Below, piece by piece: positions 8,320-17,297 of a stretch of DNA of 64,000 bases (position 1 is the first letter of the stretch; each line of letters opens with the position of its first letter). This stretch comes from Hymenobacter polaris (GTDB lineage: Bacteria > Bacteroidota > Bacteroidia > Cytophagales > Hymenobacteraceae), in assembly GCF_012927305.1 (NCBI RefSeq), contig NZ_JABBGH010000001.1, positions 682,001-746,000 on the forward strand, given 5' to 3'. The notes beneath the pieces are model-generated. The model made no database searches, was not told the origin of the DNA, and saw only the letters and a list, made by a program, of their open reading frames with translations. The position numbers and the translations under genes are program-made.

Positions 8320-8722
8320 GTACCAGCGTGCCGCCCACAATGAGGCCCGCCCCTAGGGCTGTTTTCAGCGTCAGCGTTTCGCCCAGAAAAACGACCGACA
8401 GCACAATGGCGAGGGCCACGCTCAGCTTATCGACCGGCGCCACCTGCGACACGCGGCCCAGCTGCAGGGCCTTGAAGTAGCACAGCCACGACAACCCGGT
8501 AGCCACGCCCGACAGCCCTAAAAAAACCCAGGTGTGCGCGCTGAGGTGCCACACCTCGGCGGGATGCCCGCGGGCCAGGAAAATGCCCCAGGCTACCACC
8601 AGCACCACCACGGTGCGAATGGCCGTGGCCAAATCCGAGTTCACGCCCTGGATGCCGACCTTGGCCAGCACCGCCGTGAGGGCCGCAAAAACGGCCGAAA
8701 GCAACGCGTACCACCACCACAT
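8309..8722 (-). CDS. Half-size EamA/DMT transporter
   Basis: A 137-residue membrane protein with a single EamA repeat (about five helices): FAALTAVLAKVGIQGVNSDLATAIRTVVV, LGLSGVATGLSWLCYFKALQLG, and VAPVDKLSVALAIVLSVVFLGE are the landmarks in order. Full-size drug/metabolite transporters carry two repeats, so this one must dimerise, as in other short EamA proteins of this kind. Solute unknown. It overlaps the DUF2809 gene tail-to-tail by 11 bases. Upstream lies a long hairpin repeat, then the second CLC gene on the same strand, so read-through from that gene is probably blocked. Confidence 0.88.
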   Translation of the reverse strand: MWWWYALLSAVFAALTAVLAKVGIQGVNSDLATAIRTVVVLVVAWGIFLARGHPAEVWHLSAHTWVFLGLSGVATGLSWLCYFKALQLGRVSQVAPVDKLSVALAIVLSVVFLGETLTLKTALGAGLIVGGTLVLIL

Positions 8723-8802
8723 AGGATTAAGCTAGGAGTTAAAAAGTAGGCGCTGCGCGCATGGGTAACTCATTAGACTTATTCTCAAACAAGAAAAAGT
8801 AG

Positions 8803-8936
8803 AAAGAACGTCATGCTCATCTGGCGTCCGCGCAGTCGAAGCATCTCTACCGTGTAACTGACTCCAATCGTTGGGATTACTTAGGCGGTAGAGATGCTTC
8901 GACTGCGCGGACGCCAGATGAGCATGACGTTCTTTT
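8803..8936. repeat. Intergenic hairpin repeat, copy 2
   Basis: Two 50-bp, essentially perfect arms (from AAAGAACGTCATGCTCATC to GCATCTCTACCG) around a 33-base centre. It sits between the 3' end of the CLC gene at 8968 and the 5' end of the EamA gene. The arm differs from the commonest version in its middle (CTCATCTGGCGTCCGCGCAG), a variant shared with the copy at 50003-50112. Confidence 0.9.
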
Positions 8937-8967
8937 TCGAGAAGTTTAAGTTAAGAATAAGCCTATT

Positions 8968-10263
8968 TTATAATTCCCCCAGGGTGCGGCCGGTGTGGCG
9001 GCCCAGCAGCGGGTGCTTGGCACCGCCCACGCGCTGCGAGCTGTAGATGCCCTGGTGGCCCGAGAAAAGGTAAGCCACCACGCACGCCAGCCCCAGGTAC
9101 ACGCCCGCCCGCGTGCCAAACAGCTCCAGGCCCATGAGCACGCAAGCTAGGGGCGTGTTAGCGGCCCCCGCAAACACGCCCACGAAGCCCATGCCCGCCA
9201 GCACCGCCACCGGCAGCGGTAGCAGGCCCGCCAGGGCGCTCCCTAGGGTGGCCCCGATGAAAAACAGGGGTGTCACCTCGCCGCCCTTGAAGCCCGCGCC
9301 CAGCGTGAGGGCCGTGAGTAGCAGCTTGAGGGCGAAGTCCTTAGCGCCTAACTGGTGCTGAAAGGCCTCGACGATAACTGGCACGCCCAAGCCGGTGTAG
9401 CGCATGGTGCCCAGGCCCGCCATGGCCAGCGCCACCAGCGCCCCGCCCACCACCGGGCGCAGCGGCGGGTAGCCAATGCGCCGAAAAATGCCCGTAATAG
9501 CGTGCGTGAGCTGGGCAAACGCCCGCGCCGCCAGCCCAAACAGCGCCCCGGCCAGCAGCGCCGCCCCCAGGCCGCCCGCCGTGAAAGCCACCGCCGGCAG
9601 CGCTGGGTAGGCGGTGTGGCCCACTCCCCAGGCCCGCGTCACGGCATCGGCCAGTACGGCGGCCAGCAGGCTGGGCAGGATGGCCTGGTAGCTAACGGCC
9701 CCAAACACAAATACTTCGAGCCCAAACACGGCCCCCGCCAGCGGCGTGCCAAACACCGAGGCAAAGCCCGCGCTCATGCCCGCAATGAGCAGCAGCCGGC
9801 GCTCGCGCCGGGGCAGCCAGCGCGAGAACTGGTCGGCTAGGGCCGCGCCCATTTGCACGGCGGTGCCCTCGCGCCCGGCCGAGCCGCCGAAGAGGTGCGT
9901 GGCCAGCGTGCCGCCCAGCACCAGCGGCACCAGCCGCAATGGAATCACCTCGCTCGGGGCGTGCAATTCATCGAGTATCAGGTTGTTGCCCTTCACCACC
10001 CGGTTGCCGAAGTAGTGGTAGGCCAGGCCCACCCCTAGGCCCCCCACGGGCAGCAAAGCGAGCGCCCAGGGGTGCTGGTCGCGCCAGCGCGTCACCCACT
10101 CCAGGCTGCGCAGGAAGCCAGCCGAGGCCGTGCCGGCCAGCGCGCCCACCAGGCTCGCCAGCAGTAGCCAGCGCAGGGTGAAGAGCCACGTGGGCCCACT
10201 AAAAAAAGCGAGTAGCCCGGCCACCCAAGGGCGCGGGGCATGCGAGGGAGTACGACTAGCCAC
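8968..10263 (-). CDS. Divergent CLC-type anion transporter
   Basis: A 431-residue CLC-fold protein with about ten membrane segments. The key anion motifs differ from the canonical CLC upstream: in place of GSGIP it has KGNNLIL (GNNLI at 92-96), and the gating-glutamate motif reads GREGT (130-134, Glu132) instead of GREGP. A GFKGGEVTPLFFIGATLGSALA segment stands in the GxFxP position. Divergence at these sites is a feature of the fluoride-exporting CLC-F branch and of YfeO-like proteins, so fluoride or another anion is possible, by inference. No fluoride riboswitch was recognised upstream. The start ATG is followed by a soluble 20-residue N-terminus. Confidence 0.85.
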   Translation of the reverse strand: MASRTPSHAPRPWVAGLLAFFSGPTWLFTLRWLLLASLVGALAGTASAGFLRSLEWVTRWRDQHPWALALLPVGGLGVGLAYHYFGNRVVKGNNLILDELHAPSEVIPLRLVPLVLGGTLATHLFGGSAGREGTAVQMGAALADQFSRWLPRRERRLLLIAGMSAGFASVFGTPLAGAVFGLEVFVFGAVSYQAILPSLLAAVLADAVTRAWGVGHTAYPALPAVAFTAGGLGAALLAGALFGLAARAFAQLTHAITGIFRRIGYPPLRPVVGGALVALAMAGLGTMRYTGLGVPVIVEAFQHQLGAKDFALKLLLTALTLGAGFKGGEVTPLFFIGATLGSALAGLLPLPVAVLAGMGFVGVFAGAANTPLACVLMGLELFGTRAGVYLGLACVVAYLFSGHQGIYSSQRVGGAKHPLLGRHTGRTLGEL

Positions 10264-10640
10264 GGCGCGAAGCTAACCGATGATGTGGCCGGGTGGCGCC
10301 CGCGGCCGCCCGGCGCGGCGGCCCCGCCCGGCCAGCTGGTGCCGGAAATAGATGTGGTAGTTGGTTATTTAGCTGCTGAATAGGCTGCTAGCACACGAAG
10401 CAACGCCGCCAAGCTGGCTGGGGCACTGATAGTTAGGTAATGAAACGCGGTGCTGGCGGTAGGCCCGGCGATTTAGCCCGCTGGTGGGCTTAGCAAACGA
10501 CCCGCGACCAGCCGCGAGCCGGCTGTGCCTGCAAAGAAAGCGCGTTTTTTGCCGCTGAGCCAGGGGATGGGGAAGCTTTCTGGCAGGTTGGCTTGGCCGG
10601 GTGCCCCGCCCAAACCAGCCCGCTGGCGTAGCTTGGGGAC
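10264..10640. other. Intergenic stretch, no gene recognised
   Basis: 377 bases between the divergent CLC gene and a small plus-strand gene. An open frame exists on the minus strand (10369-10650) but its composition is not protein-like. No clear promoter, hairpin or RNA was found. Confidence 0.5.
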
Positions 10641-11027
10641 ATGAAACCACCGCGTCCCCAGTTATCCCGCTGGCAGAAGCTCTCCGGCCTAGGCAAAGCG
10701 GTTGTGCTGGCGGCGGCGTTTTTTGGCTTGCTGGGGGTGGTAGAGGTGGCGTTGGACGTCAAGAAGCTGCGCCGCCCCGCGGTTCCGGTCGCGGCGTCCG
10801 TTGCCACGGGTCAGGTGACGCTCACCACCTACGCCTATCTCACGCCCGGCCTGCTCTATACCCAAGCCAGCGAGCTGCTGGGTGGCCCAGGGGTGCTGGT
10901 AAGTGCGCGCGACAGCGGCGGCGTGCATGCGGTGGTGTATAAGTGGGGCGGGCCCAACGGGGCTTTTATGCAAGCCGTTTTTCAAAACGACCGGCTGGTT
11001 CGCAAAACCGAGGTGGGCTTGCAATAG
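10641..11027 (+). CDS. Small membrane-anchored BLIP/SmpA-like protein
   Basis: A 128-residue protein with one N-terminal membrane segment (GKAVVLAAAFFGLLGVVEVAL, residues about 18-38) and a C-terminal domain resembling one DUF3862/BLIP-type repeat: TYAYLTPGLLYTQASELLGGPG, then HAVVYKWGGPNGAFMQAVF and NDRLVRKTEVGL. Such domains, structurally like beta-lactamase inhibitor protein and SmpA/BamE, have the pattern 'start to the helix, GGPG turn, two or three strands'. The family is very broad, so no partner can be given. It is monocistronic and faces the T9SS-sorted protein gene tail-to-tail. Confidence 0.7.
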   Translation: MKPPRPQLSRWQKLSGLGKAVVLAAAFFGLLGVVEVALDVKKLRRPAVPVAASVATGQVTLTTYAYLTPGLLYTQASELLGGPGVLVSARDSGGVHAVVYKWGGPNGAFMQAVFQNDRLVRKTEVGLQ

Positions 11028-11073
11028 TGCCTACCATATCAGTCTAGCCGTTTTGCAGCCGGTAGCCCCAGTT

Positions 11074-11110
11074 AGCGCCCGCCGGGGCCTAGGCCACCTT
11101 AGCGGGCGCT
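11074..11110. terminator. Possible bidirectional terminator hairpin
   Basis: AGCGCCCGC / GCGGGCGCT arms with a 19-base loop that itself contains the palindrome GGCCTAGGCC, between two convergent genes. A T-run is lacking on both sides, so termination is only inferred from position. Confidence 0.4.
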
Positions 11111-11117
11111 CGTCGCG

Positions 11118-12176
11118 CTAGTTTCCTTTCACAAACCGTACGCTTTGGCCGGTGCTGGCTTCGCGCAGGTAGTACACGCCGGCGGGCAGGCTGCTGACAT
11201 CTACCTGCTGGGGGCCGCCGGCCAGGGTAGCGCTTTGCTGCAAGCGGCCTAGCTGGTCGAAAATAGTGACTTGCGTAGCCGCGGCGCTGGCCACGGTGAG
11301 CGTAGCGGCCGCCGGGCTAGGGTAAGCCGCCAGCGTTTCGACCCGCCCGCTTTGCACGGCTACCACGGGGCTGTAGCTCACCCGGCCGGTGGTCGCGTCA
11401 ACCTGCCGCAGGCGGTAGTAGCCCAGGGCGAGCGGCGCGGCATCGACATACTGGTAGCTGTGGGTCTGGGGGCTGCTGCCCGCGCCGGCTACCTGGCCCA
11501 GCGCCGCAAAGCTAGCTTCGCCACTGGCCGCGCGCTCTACCACGAAGTGGCTGTTGTTGAGTTCCGAAGCCGTTTGCCAGTTTAGCTGCACGCCGGTTGC
11601 GGTGGCCTTGCCCGCGAAGCTCACCAGCTGCACCGGCAGCGGGGCGGGGCTAGGGCCAAAGGCCTCAAAAAAGCTCACCGAATACGCGCTAGCCGCGCTG
11701 GCTGCGCTCAACTCCAGCTGGTTAAAGTCTGCGCTGGGGGCGGGCGCTAGCATAACGTCGGTTTGCTGGCTGGGATTCAGCACATTCAAATTAATCAGAT
11801 TACTAGCCTGCCAGGTGCCCTTAAGCACACCATTGAGATAGGCCTTGATAGTAATATTGCCTAGTACCGACAACATCACCAAGTTGTTAGCCACGTTATT
11901 TATGCGCATGGACAAACCAGTATTGGTGCTGTTCGCTGGAATGACAGAAGCAAACTGAACCCGCTCGACTGCGGTGCCGGTCTGCGTTAAGCCGGGCTGC
12001 AGCGTGGCCGCCGTAGTCGGGTCTTGGTCGGCGGCATTGGCTGCGTCGGCCGTATTCACTGGCGTAGCCGCAACGCTTCTCCCGTATTGCGTTTGAGCCG
12101 CAACAGGACTGATGGCTACTAAAGAATAGAATAAAACAAAGGTGAAAGTACGAGTGAGTAGCGTAGAAAGTGACAT
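11118..12176 (-). CDS. Secreted protein with T9SS type A sorting domain
   Basis: A 352-residue exported protein: signal peptide (TRTFTFVLFYSLVAISPVAAQ), a beta-rich N-terminal domain of about 150 residues, a Bacteroidota linker domain beginning LPVQLVSFAGKATATGVQLNWQTASE (residues about 177-265), and a C-terminal type IX sorting domain (AYPSPAAATLTV ... TIFDQLGRL ... SLPAGVYYLREASTGQSVRFVKGN). It should cross the outer membrane by the type IX system and be anchored or released at the surface. No enzymatic domain was recognised; the N-terminal part may be a sugar- or surface-binding jelly roll. Upstream DNA (12180-12320) is unusually AT-rich. Confidence 0.88.
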   Translation of the reverse strand: MSLSTLLTRTFTFVLFYSLVAISPVAAQTQYGRSVAATPVNTADAANAADQDPTTAATLQPGLTQTGTAVERVQFASVIPANSTNTGLSMRINNVANNLVMLSVLGNITIKAYLNGVLKGTWQASNLINLNVLNPSQQTDVMLAPAPSADFNQLELSAASAASAYSVSFFEAFGPSPAPLPVQLVSFAGKATATGVQLNWQTASELNNSHFVVERAASGEASFAALGQVAGAGSSPQTHSYQYVDAAPLALGYYRLRQVDATTGRVSYSPVVAVQSGRVETLAAYPSPAAATLTVASAAATQVTIFDQLGRLQQSATLAGGPQQVDVSSLPAGVYYLREASTGQSVRFVKGN

Positions 12177-12377
12177 ATACTAGCTGACTAGATGGAATGC
12201 TAACACCTCATCAATTAGTTTGCCAGTAAGAAACAAATTACTTAATCATCTATAAATCAAAAATATAGTTAAATACTTATTGCCAATGTAGTTAATTCAT
12301 TTTTAGAACTTCATCCTAAGCTGGGAGAAAAGCCAGCTTCACGGCAGAAAGTGAATTTTGCTAACAAAGAAATCCCA

Positions 12378-12755
12378 CTATTTTACAAGCAGGCTACCCC
12401 GTAGCATATGCATCCCGCAAGTAAACTCGAACTGCCCGGCGTGCTGCGGCCGCAATTCCACGGTGGTGGTCTGGTAGGCAGGTAACGTGCGCCGCACCTG
12501 GAAGTCGGGTATCAATAATTCTTCCGAGCAGCTGCTGTCCTCGGCGCGGTGAAAGCGGAGCTGCACGGGCTGGCCCCTGCGCAGCTCAATCACATCGGGC
12601 GAGTAGCCGCCTTTTACTTGAATGTCAACCTGCTGCACGCCATCGGTGGTGAGGGTGGCGGCGCCCACCCGATGCGGCGCCCAAAAGAAAAACCAGGCTA
12701 CGAAGGCCAGCAGCCCTAGGCCCCCGAGCGTAACGAGAAGCTGCGAAATATCCAT
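12378..12755 (-). CDS. Membrane-anchored cupredoxin-domain protein
   Basis: A 125-residue protein with one N-terminal membrane helix (LLVTLGGLGLLAFVAWFFFWA) and a cupredoxin fold. Candidate copper ligands are in RAEDSSCSEELL and in FEFTCGMHMLRG, where Cys, His and Met cluster as in plastocyanin-like sites. It lies 101 bases downstream of copA on the same strand; the same pairing occurs widely, and a role in periplasmic copper binding or hand-over to or from the CopA pump is a reasonable inference. The SPDVIELRRGQPVQLRF segment matches the first strands of EfeO-type cupredoxins. Length is typical for this small branch. Confidence 0.88.
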   Translation of the reverse strand: MDISQLLVTLGGLGLLAFVAWFFFWAPHRVGAATLTTDGVQQVDIQVKGGYSPDVIELRRGQPVQLRFHRAEDSSCSEELLIPDFQVRRTLPAYQTTTVELRPQHAGQFEFTCGMHMLRGSLLVK

Positions 12756-12856
12756 TTGCTAAGAAAAAATATTTTTCGATGAAATACGGGCTTTGCTATG
12801 CGAACGCAGTTGCACTATGACTAGAAAAATTGACTTAACGCAAGTTGGCCAATCAC

Positions 12857-15217
12857 TTACTGCTTAAGTGCAAAGCCGCGCAGCCGTAGCGAGTTGGTGA
12901 GCACCGAAACCGAACTGAGGGCCATGGCGCCCGCCGCCAGCATGGGCGAGAGCTGCCAGCCAGTGAAGGGGTACAGCAGGCCCGCCGCCACCGGAATGCC
13001 CACCACGTTGTAGACAAAGGCGAAAAACAAGTTCTGCCGGATGGTGCGCATCGTTTGGCGCGAGAGGGCCAGGGCGCTAGCCACGCCCCGCACGTCGGCC
13101 CGCAGTAGGGTGATGGGGGCGGCAGCCACGGCCACGTCGGTGCCGCTGCCCAGGGCCAGGCCCACATCGGCCAGGGCCAGGGCCGGCGCGTCGTTGATGC
13201 CGTCGCCCACCATAGCTACCACGCGGCCCTGGGCTTGCAGCTGCTGCACCTGGGTAGCCTTGTCCTGGGGTAGCACCTCGGCCACGAAGCGCTTGATACC
13301 CAGCGCCTGGGCCACGGCGGCGGCCGTTTGGGGGTTGTCCCCGGTCAGCATCACCACGTCGAGCCCCAGGGCCTGCAGCTCGCGCACGGCCTGGGCCGAG
13401 GTGGGACGCAGCTCGTCGGCGAGGCCTAGCACGGCGGCCGGCTGGCCCGCCACGGCGGCGTAGAGCACAGTTTTGGCCTGGGCGAGCAAGTCGGCGGCCG
13501 CCTGCCGGGCGGCGGGTGGCAACTCGATGCCGGCTTCGCGCAGCAGGCGCTCATTGCCGAGCAGCACCGCTTGGCCCTGTACGGTGGCGCGGGCCCCTAG
13601 GCCTTCCACGGCCGCAAAGTCGGTGGCCGCGAGCGATGGCAGCGGCGCGGGCTGGCCGTCGGCGTAGCGCACCACGGCGGCGGCCAGCGGATGCTCGCTG
13701 TGGCGCTCGAGGGCGGCCAGCAGGGGCAGCACCGTGGCTTCCGAGTAGCCAGGCAGGGGCTGCAGGTCGGTGAGGGCGAACTGCCCCAGGGTGAGCGTGC
13801 CGGTTTTGTCGAGCACCACGGTATCCACTTGGTAGGCTTTTTCGAGGGCCTCGGCGTTGCGAATCAGGATGCCGTGCTCGGCGCCCTTGCCGGTACCCAC
13901 CATGATGGCCGTGGGCGTGGCCAGCCCCAGCGCGCAGGGGCAGGCAATAATGAGCACCGCCACGAAGCCCGTGAGCGCCAGCGGCAGCCGCGTGGCCGCC
14001 GGCGCCAAATCAAACCACAGCACGAAAGTGGCAATTGCCAGCAGGATAACCACCGGCACAAACACGCCGCTGATTTTATCGGCCAGCCGCTGAATGGGGG
14101 CGCGGCTGCCCTGCGCATCCTGCACTAGCTGCACTATTTGGGCCAGCACGGTGCCGGCGCCCACCTGCGTCACGCGGAAGCGGAAGGCGCCGGTCTTGTT
14201 GAGCGTGGCGCCAAAAACGGGGTCGCCGGGCTGCTTGGCTACCGGCAGGCTCTCGCCGGTCAGCATGCTCTCGTCGAGGGTCGAGTGGCCTTCGAGCAGC
14301 TCGCCGTCGGTGGGTACTTTCTCGCCGGGACGCACGGCCACCAGGTCGCCCACTTGCAGCTCCGCCACGGGCACATCCTGCTCGCGGCCGTCGGGGCGCA
14401 CCACGCGGGCGGTTTTCACTTGCAGGCCCAGCAGGGCCCGCAGCGCCGCCGAGGTTTGCTGCTTGGCGCGGGCCTCCAGCACCTTGCCCAGCAAAATGAG
14501 AGCGATGATGGTGGCCGTGGTGTCGTAGTACACCACCGGCGCAATGCCGTGCTGCCGCAGCAGCCCCGGCCCTAGGGTGGCCACCAGGCTGAAAGCAAAC
14601 GCCGCGCCCGTGCCCACGGCAATCAAGGTATCCATGCTGGCGGTGCGGTGGCGCAGCCCGTTCCAGGCCGATACATAGAATTCGCGCCCGCCCACCAGCA
14701 GCACCGGCACCGTGAGGGCCAGCAGCACGTAGTTGAGCAGGGCTTCGGGCACGCGGGTCCTGAAGGCGGGCCACAGCATGAGCATGCTCAGGGCCATGAT
14801 GACAGCCGCCAGGCTGGCCGTAAGCCAGAAGCGCTGCCGCAGCTGCTGGTAGCCCCGCGCCTTGCGGGCCGCTAGCTCGTCCTCGTCGGTGGCCAAAGTG
14901 GCCGCGGCGCCGTGGCCGGCAGCACTGGTAGCGGCGGGCTCGGCTACGTGGTAGCCAGCGGCTTCCACGGCTGCTTTCAGCTGGGGCCGGCTGGTGAGGG
15001 CGGGGGAAAAGCTGACGGTGGCCTTTTCGGTGGCCAGGTTCACCTGGGCGCTTTGCACGCCGGGCGTGCGGCTGAGGGCGCGCTCCACGAAGTTGGCGCA
15101 CGAGGCGCAGCTCATGCCCTCGATAGCCAGGGTGGCCGTGTGCACCGGGCCGGTAGCCGGGGCAGGGCCAGCCGGTGGGGCAACGGGCGCAGAGGTAGGA
15201 ATAGGGGCAGAATTCAT
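12857..15217 (-). CDS. copA: Copper-translocating P1B-type ATPase (CopA)
   Basis: A 786-residue heavy-metal P-type ATPase that exports Cu+ across the inner membrane using ATP. Domains in order: one N-terminal heavy-metal-associated domain with GMSCASC (Cys37/Cys40), paired membrane helices (from about 130), actuator domain with TGES (320-323), the CPC ion motif at 426-428, phosphorylation site DKTGT with Asp470, the nucleotide-binding HP dipeptide in SEHPLAAA, and [10 protein letters not shown] near residue 680. This motif set defines the P1B-1 copper group. It is followed by a cupredoxin gene, forming a copper-handling operon. No CueR- or CsoR-like regulator is adjacent. The His/Gly-containing linker after the metal domain (residues 90-115) is short. 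Confidence 0.95.
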   Translation of the reverse strand: MNSAPIPTSAPVAPPAGPAPATGPVHTATLAIEGMSCASCANFVERALSRTPGVQSAQVNLATEKATVSFSPALTSRPQLKAAVEAAGYHVAEPAATSAAGHGAAATLATDEDELAARKARGYQQLRQRFWLTASLAAVIMALSMLMLWPAFRTRVPEALLNYVLLALTVPVLLVGGREFYVSAWNGLRHRTASMDTLIAVGTGAAFAFSLVATLGPGLLRQHGIAPVVYYDTTATIIALILLGKVLEARAKQQTSAALRALLGLQVKTARVVRPDGREQDVPVAELQVGDLVAVRPGEKVPTDGELLEGHSTLDESMLTGESLPVAKQPGDPVFGATLNKTGAFRFRVTQVGAGTVLAQIVQLVQDAQGSRAPIQRLADKISGVFVPVVILLAIATFVLWFDLAPAATRLPLALTGFVAVLIIACPCALGLATPTAIMVGTGKGAEHGILIRNAEALEKAYQVDTVVLDKTGTLTLGQFALTDLQPLPGYSEATVLPLLAALERHSEHPLAAAVVRYADGQPAPLPSLAATDFAAVEGLGARATVQGQAVLLGNERLLREAGIELPPAARQAAADLLAQAKTVLYAAVAGQPAAVLGLADELRPTSAQAVRELQALGLDVVMLTGDNPQTAAAVAQALGIKRFVAEVLPQDKATQVQQLQAQGRVVAMVGDGINDAPALALADVGLALGSGTDVAVAAAPITLLRADVRGVASALALSRQTMRTIRQNLFFAFVYNVVGIPVAAGLLYPFTGWQLSPMLAAGAMALSSVSVLTNSLRLRGFALKQ

Positions 15218-15540
15218 AAAAATAAAAGCAACAGGAAAAGCGCCCTAGGCCCGCGTAGCTCGAAAAGGCCGGCCAAGCAGCGGCGTAAAGCTGCCGGGCT
15301 GGCCTGGGGGCTGCTCGGCCACGGCTGGCAGCAAGGGATAGACGAATGGCCCTTTAACTAGGTAGTTAAAAGCAGGCTACCCTTTATAACAACGAAACGC
15401 TTGCCGCGTTGCCGCTAGCCGGTATATAATTGCGCTGCCAAGCCCCTAAGATTTAGCTCAGCCACCAGGCGCGCCCCCCGGGCAAGCCATTGCCGGAAGG
15501 CATAGGGCGCTTTCTCTGTTGCTTTTAGCCTTTCTACTTT
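15218..15540. other. Intergenic stretch upstream of copA
   Basis: 323 bases between divergent starts (copA on the minus strand, a small secreted protein on the plus strand). It must hold both promoters, but no TAnnTTTG element with convincing spacing was found. No copper-regulator site or RNA structure was recognised. Confidence 0.4.
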
Positions 15541-15759
15541 ATGCGTGCCCTAGCCGTACTCACCGCCGCCCTGGCGCTTACCGCCGCGCTGGCCGCCGCC
15601 CAAACCACGCCCCGCGGCGTAGCCAGGCAAGCCCGCGCCGACCGCAAAATGGAGCGCGCCCACACCATCCGGCACGACGAAAGCCTGAGCCGCGAGCCCA
15701 AGCTGGTGCGCAAAGAAGAGAAGCTCGACCACCACCAAGCGGCCAAGCCTAGGCCGTAG
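15541..15759 (+). CDS. Small secreted basic protein, unknown function
   Basis: A 72-residue open frame beginning with a clear signal peptide (MRALAVLTAALALTAALAAAQ), leaving a mature peptide of about 50 residues rich in Arg, Lys, His and Glu, with patterns such as RQARADRKMERAH and REPKLVRKEEKLDHH. I do not recognise a family. Codon composition matches the neighbours and the signal peptide supports a real gene. It stands between copA and a DUF202 gene; a His-containing, periplasmic peptide beside copper genes might bind metal, but that is speculative. Confidence 0.5.
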   Translation: MRALAVLTAALALTAALAAAQTTPRGVARQARADRKMERAHTIRHDESLSREPKLVRKEEKLDHHQAAKPRP

Positions 15760-15786
15760 TGCCGGCCCTAGGGCCCTGGGCGGCGG

Positions 15787-16056
15787 CTACCGGCGGCATT
15801 CCTCAATTTGGCGGGCGTGGTAGCGAAAGCGCAGGTAGCCAACGAGTAGCAGCAGCGCGGCCATGCCCAGCGCCCCCAGCCCCAGCACGTGGGTGCGGCG
15901 CGGTGCCAGCTGCAGCAGCGCCAGCCCAAAGCCCGTGAGGGCCAGGCTGGTGCGCACGTACGTGAGCAGGGTGCGTTCGTTGGCGAAGCGGGTGCGGGCG
16001 GCGGCTAGCAATTGCTGGTCGTAACCAGATTGAGGCGGGCGAGAAGGAGAAGTCAC
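15787..16056 (-). CDS. DUF202 small membrane protein
   Basis: A DUF202-domain protein of about 89 residues: ARTRFANERTLLTYVRTSLALTGFGLALLQL is the family's conserved N-terminal helix pattern (N-E-R-T-xL-x-xxRTxLA), followed by a second membrane helix (GLGALGMAALLLLVGYLRFRY). GTG at 16056 is chosen as start because the family begins just before this region; the frame stays open to 16212 but the extra 52 residues are not protein-like. Divergent to the SPFH gene. Members are found in all kingdoms (vacuolar transporter chaperone-like), and the bacterial role is unknown. Confidence 0.75.
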   Translation of the reverse strand: MTSPSRPPQSGYDQQLLAAARTRFANERTLLTYVRTSLALTGFGLALLQLAPRRTHVLGLGALGMAALLLLVGYLRFRYHARQIEECRR

Positions 16057-16215
16057 GGTCAGGGAGGTGTACGCGCAAAACGGCTGCGGGGCTGCCCTAG
16101 GGTGTAATGCCGCGCTGGGGCCGGCGATGTAGTACGTAACGTGCTTCGGCCACTTAACTTGCCGGGGCATCAAGCACTTTACTCCACCTTGCCGGCCGGC
16201 CGCGGCCACCACCTT

Positions 16216-17142
16216 ATGGGCTCCCTTATTTTTCTAGGCCTCGTGCTCCTCACCCTTTTCCTGAGCTACGTCATCGTGCCCACGGGCTCGGTGGCCGTCG
16301 TCACGGTTTTTGGCAAGTACCGGCGGGTGATGCTGCCGGGCCTCAACTTCAAAATCCCCTTCGTGGAGGCGGTCTATAAGCGCATCTCCATCCAAAACCG
16401 CTCGCTGGAGCTGGAGTTTCAGGCCATTACCAGCGACCAGGCTAACGTCAACTTCAAGGCCATGCTGGTGTACGCGGTGCTCAACCAGGACGACCGCACC
16501 ATCCAGAACGTGGCCTTCAAGTTTGTGGACGAGCGCAGCCTGATGCAGGCGCTGGTGCGCACCGTGGAGGGCAGCATCCGGGCCTTCGTGGCTACCCAGC
16601 GCCAGGCGGCCGTGCTGAGTTTGCGGGGCGAAATCGTGCTGCACGTGAAAGACCAGCTCGACGAAACCCTCGAAAGCTGGGGCTACCACCTCATTGACTT
16701 GCAGCTCAACGACATTGCCTTTGATGAGGAGATTATGCGCTCGATGGCCAAAGTGGTGGCCAGCAATAACTTAAAGGCGGCCGCCGAAAATGAGGGCCAG
16801 GCCCTGCTCATCACCAAAACCAAGTCGGCCGAGGCTGAGGGCAACGCCATCAAAATCTCGGCCGAGGCCGAAAAGATTGCGGCCCAGCTGCGCGGCCAGG
16901 GCGTGGCGCTGTTCCGCGAGGAGGTGACCAAGGGCATGGCCCACGCCGTGCAGGAGCTGGCCGAGAACAACCTCGACCCTTCGCTGGTGTACTTCTCGAT
17001 GTGGACTGAAGCCATCAAGCACTTTGCCGAGCAGGGCAAGGGCAACGTCATCTTCCTCGACGGCTCGAACGAGGGCCTCGAAAAAAACATGCAGCAGATG
17101 CTGGCCATGCAGCACCTCGACCGCCCCGGCGGCCCGCGGTAG
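16216..17142 (+). CDS. SPFH/Band 7 (stomatin-like) membrane protein
   Basis: A 308-residue SPFH protein with one N-terminal membrane helix (GSLIFLGLVLLTLFLSYVIVP) followed by the band-7 domain (VPTGSVAVVTVFGKYRRVMLPGLNF onward, residues about 20-190) and a coiled-coil region rich in Ala/Glu (KSAEAEGNAIKISAEAEKIAAQ, residues about 205-240). It should form large oligomeric assemblies on the inner membrane, scaffolding lipid domains or proteases. No NfeD partner gene is adjacent, which is the more common bacterial pairing. ATG 16216 is preferred over the upstream in-frame start at 16141 because it begins directly at the membrane helix. Confidence 0.92.
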   Translation: MGSLIFLGLVLLTLFLSYVIVPTGSVAVVTVFGKYRRVMLPGLNFKIPFVEAVYKRISIQNRSLELEFQAITSDQANVNFKAMLVYAVLNQDDRTIQNVAFKFVDERSLMQALVRTVEGSIRAFVATQRQAAVLSLRGEIVLHVKDQLDETLESWGYHLIDLQLNDIAFDEEIMRSMAKVVASNNLKAAAENEGQALLITKTKSAEAEGNAIKISAEAEKIAAQLRGQGVALFREEVTKGMAHAVQELAENNLDPSLVYFSMWTEAIKHFAEQGKGNVIFLDGSNEGLEKNMQQMLAMQHLDRPGGPR

Positions 17143-17166
17143 GAGCGGGGCTGGCCGCGTGACGAA

Positions 17167-17221
17167 TTAGGAGTTAAAAGTTAAAAGCCTGTCAAATTGC
17201 TTTTTAACTTTTAACTCCTAA
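17167..17221. repeat. AT-rich intergenic hairpin
   Basis: 20-bp arms TTAGGAGTTAAAAGTTAAAA and complement around about 15 bases, 24 bases after the SPFH stop. It shares TTAGGAGTTA with the hairpin at 1879-1906. It probably terminates the SPFH transcript. Confidence 0.75.
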
Positions 17222-17297
17222 CCTTTAACTATTCCCTCGGCCGTAGGCCCTAGGGCGCCTACCGCAAGCATAAACCGCGTACTCCCTTTTCCACGCC

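Noticed and set aside
10264..10330. Fluoride (crcB) riboswitch upstream of the divergent CLC gene
   Set aside because: The minus-strand leader lacks the GGnGATGG core and the pseudoknot partner.
10369..10650. A 93-codon frame in the gap before the BLIP-like gene
   Set aside because: Not protein-like (Ser/Arg/Pro-rich, no hydrophobic core), no promoter, no family.
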